The notes under the pieces: model-generated | The model's input: the letters and a program-made list of their open reading frames with translations, nothing else | Databases searched by the model: none | Told to the model about the DNA's origin: nothing | Translations under genes and position numbers: made by a program | In this document: piece after piece, positions 62,788-64,000 of the stretch | Layout: each line of letters starts with the position of its first letter | Numbering within the stretch: the stretch's first letter is position 1 | Assembly (NCBI RefSeq): GCF_900129195.1 | Contig: NZ_FQUY01000002.1 | Span: 1 to 64,000 of the forward strand | Reading direction: 5' to 3' | DNA from: Desulforamulus putei DSM 12395 | GTDB lineage: Bacteria; Bacillota; Desulfotomaculia; Desulfotomaculales; Desulfotomaculaceae | Length of the DNA: 64,000 bases

Positions 62788-64000
62788 TTGGCTCTTGCAA
62801 AAACAATTATGATTCAAGGCACCTCTTCCCATGTGGGAAAGAGTTTGCTTTGTGCCGCCCTTTGCCGGATTTTTAAACAGGATGGCTTCCGGGTGGCGCC
62901 CTTCAAGGCCCAAAACATGGCCCTTAACAGCTATGTCACCCTGGACGGGGGCGAAATCGGCAGGGCCCAGGGGGCCCAGGCGGAGGCTGCCGGTGTAACG
63001 GCCACGGTGCAAATGAACCCTATTTTGTTAAAACCAAAGCAGGATTTAAATGCCCAGGTGGTGGTACTGGGGAAACCCCTGGCAGATATGAGCGCCAGGG
63101 ACTACCGGCAGCATTTTTTGCCCCGGGCGGTCAGTCTGGTGAAACAATGCTTGGAGGACCTGCGGCGGCAATATGACGTGCTGGTTATCGAAGGGGCAGG
63201 CAGTCCCGCTGAGGTAAACTTAAAGGACCGGGACATTGTCAATATGCGGACCGCTTTTTTGGCGGAGGCGCCGGTGCTCCTAGCTGCCGACATCGACCGG
63301 GGAGGTGTTTTTGCTTCCCTGGTGGGAACCCTGGAACTTTTGGAACCCTGGGAGCGTCAAAAGGTGGCGGGGTTTATCATCAATAAATTCCGCGGCGACC
63401 TTGAACTTTTGCGGCCGGGCCTGGAATTTTTGGAGCAGCGCACCGGCATACCGGTGCTGGGGGTCGTGCCTTATCTGCATGGGCACGGTATTGAAGAGGA
63501 AGACTCCGTTTCTCTGGCCGGGACACCCAAAAACCCGGCCGGGGCCGAACTGGATATTGCCGTTATTCAGCTGCCAAGGATTTCAAATTTTACCGACTTT
63601 GACCTTCTGGGACGGGTACCGGGTGTGGCCCTCCGCTTTGTGGGCCCCGCAGATGCCCTGGGTCAGCCGGACGCAGTGATTCTCCCCGGCACCAAAAATA
63701 CCGTGGCGGATTTGCTTTACCTGAGGGAGAAGGGTTTGGACAAAGAAATCATGGTCCTGGCCCAAAGGGGCGTCCCCTTGGTGGGCATTTGCGGCGGTTA
63801 TCAAATGATGGGGAAAATGCTCTATGACCCCCTGGGTACCGAAGCCGGCCTGGGCAATGTGCCCGGATTGGGCTTGTTGGATATCGAGACCACTTTTGCG
63901 GCGGCAAAACAGACCCACCGCTGCAGCGCCAGAATCACCTGCCCGGAACTTGGCTGGTGTAAAACCGAACGGGAAATAAAGGGTTATGAAATCCATACCG
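62788..64000 (+). CDS. cbiP: Cobyric acid synthase, 3' truncated by window end
   Basis: First 404 residues of CobQ/CbiP, which amidates b, d, e and g side chains. P-loop IMIQGTSSHVGKSLL, APFKAQNMALNSYVT, DIDRGGVFASLVGT, and amidotransferase Cys in LVGICGGYQMMG. The start is TTG 62788 with GGAGGG nine bases upstream. The window ends about 100 codons before the usual length of about 500. Confidence 0.95.
   Translation, partial: MALAKTIMIQGTSSHVGKSLLCAALCRIFKQDGFRVAPFKAQNMALNSYVTLDGGEIGRAQGAQAEAAGVTATVQMNPILLKPKQDLNAQVVVLGKPLADMSARDYRQHFLPRAVSLVKQCLEDLRRQYDVLVIEGAGSPAEVNLKDRDIVNMRTAFLAEAPVLLAADIDRGGVFASLVGTLELLEPWERQKVAGFIINKFRGDLELLRPGLEFLEQRTGIPVLGVVPYLHGHGIEEEDSVSLAGTPKNPAGAELDIAVIQLPRISNFTDFDLLGRVPGVALRFVGPADALGQPDAVILPGTKNTVADLLYLREKGLDKEIMVLAQRGVPLVGICGGYQMMGKMLYDPLGTEAGLGNVPGLGLLDIETTFAAAKQTHRCSARITCPELGWCKTEREIKGYEIHT

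Overview
The window reads as chromosomal DNA of an anaerobic, spore-forming low-GC Gram-positive bacterium. The closest fit is the Desulfotomaculum/Desulforamulus type of Peptococcaceae. This is inferred from strong Shine-Dalgarno sites with frequent TTG/GTG starts, SleB and GerMN sporulation-type proteins, an oxygen-independent cobalamin pathway, a split FeoB, c-di-AMP and cobalamin riboswitches, and an FMN-only glutamate synthase. No species call was tested.

Layout. 1-1270: an unassigned, hairpin-rich left edge, then a zinc/manganese-type ABC binding lipoprotein. 1313-18819: a nitrogen-assimilation block. On the minus strand are a chemoreceptor and asnB. On the plus strand are an ANTAR protein, a degenerate glutamine synthetase paralogue, an FMN-binding glutamate synthase, a second ANTAR protein, two intact glutamine synthetases, and gltB-gltD. 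19045-21322: lpdA-lipA. 21356-34334: small unknowns, SleB and NlpC/P60 cell-wall hydrolases behind c-di-AMP riboswitches, lactate dehydrogenase, tRNA-Arg, a Na/Pi cotransporter, a dead NSS transporter, a zinc phospholipase C-like protein and an SLH protein. 34372-40600: an ABC-2 exporter, cbiL, cbiN, cbiM and cbiK, then two divergent cobalamin riboswitches, the second serving cobT. 40864-45222: a DtxR-family regulator, split FeoB, FeoA and a YibE/F protein. 45344-53559: a complete four-gene Wadjet (JetABCD) anti-plasmid operon. 53650-54402: lgt. 54630-64000: a cobalamin operon cbiA-D-E-T-F-G-H-J-X-C-P, cut by the window end in cbiP/cobQ.

The most interesting system is in 1313-12558. Two ANTAR proteins, both lacking the phospho-acceptor aspartate, are encoded among genes whose leaders carry ANTAR RNA targets: small hairpins with six-base loops having A at position 1 and G at position 4, the second overlapping an intrinsic terminator. 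Clear examples precede the second ANTAR gene, the first intact glnA, asnB and, unexpectedly, the chemoreceptor. Partial or variant examples precede the degenerate GS gene and the second intact glnA. The proposed model is a phosphorylation-independent nitrogen antitermination regulon that controls ammonium assimilation, asparagine synthesis and a chemoreceptor. The degenerate GS is a candidate glutamine-sensing partner.

The cobalamin parts fit together. CbiMN takes up cobalt and CbiK or CbiX inserts it. CbiL, H, F, G, D, T, E, J and C build cobyrinate, CbiA and CbiP amidate it, and CobT prepares the lower ligand. Riboswitches shut off uptake/chelation and cobT when the vitamin is plentiful.
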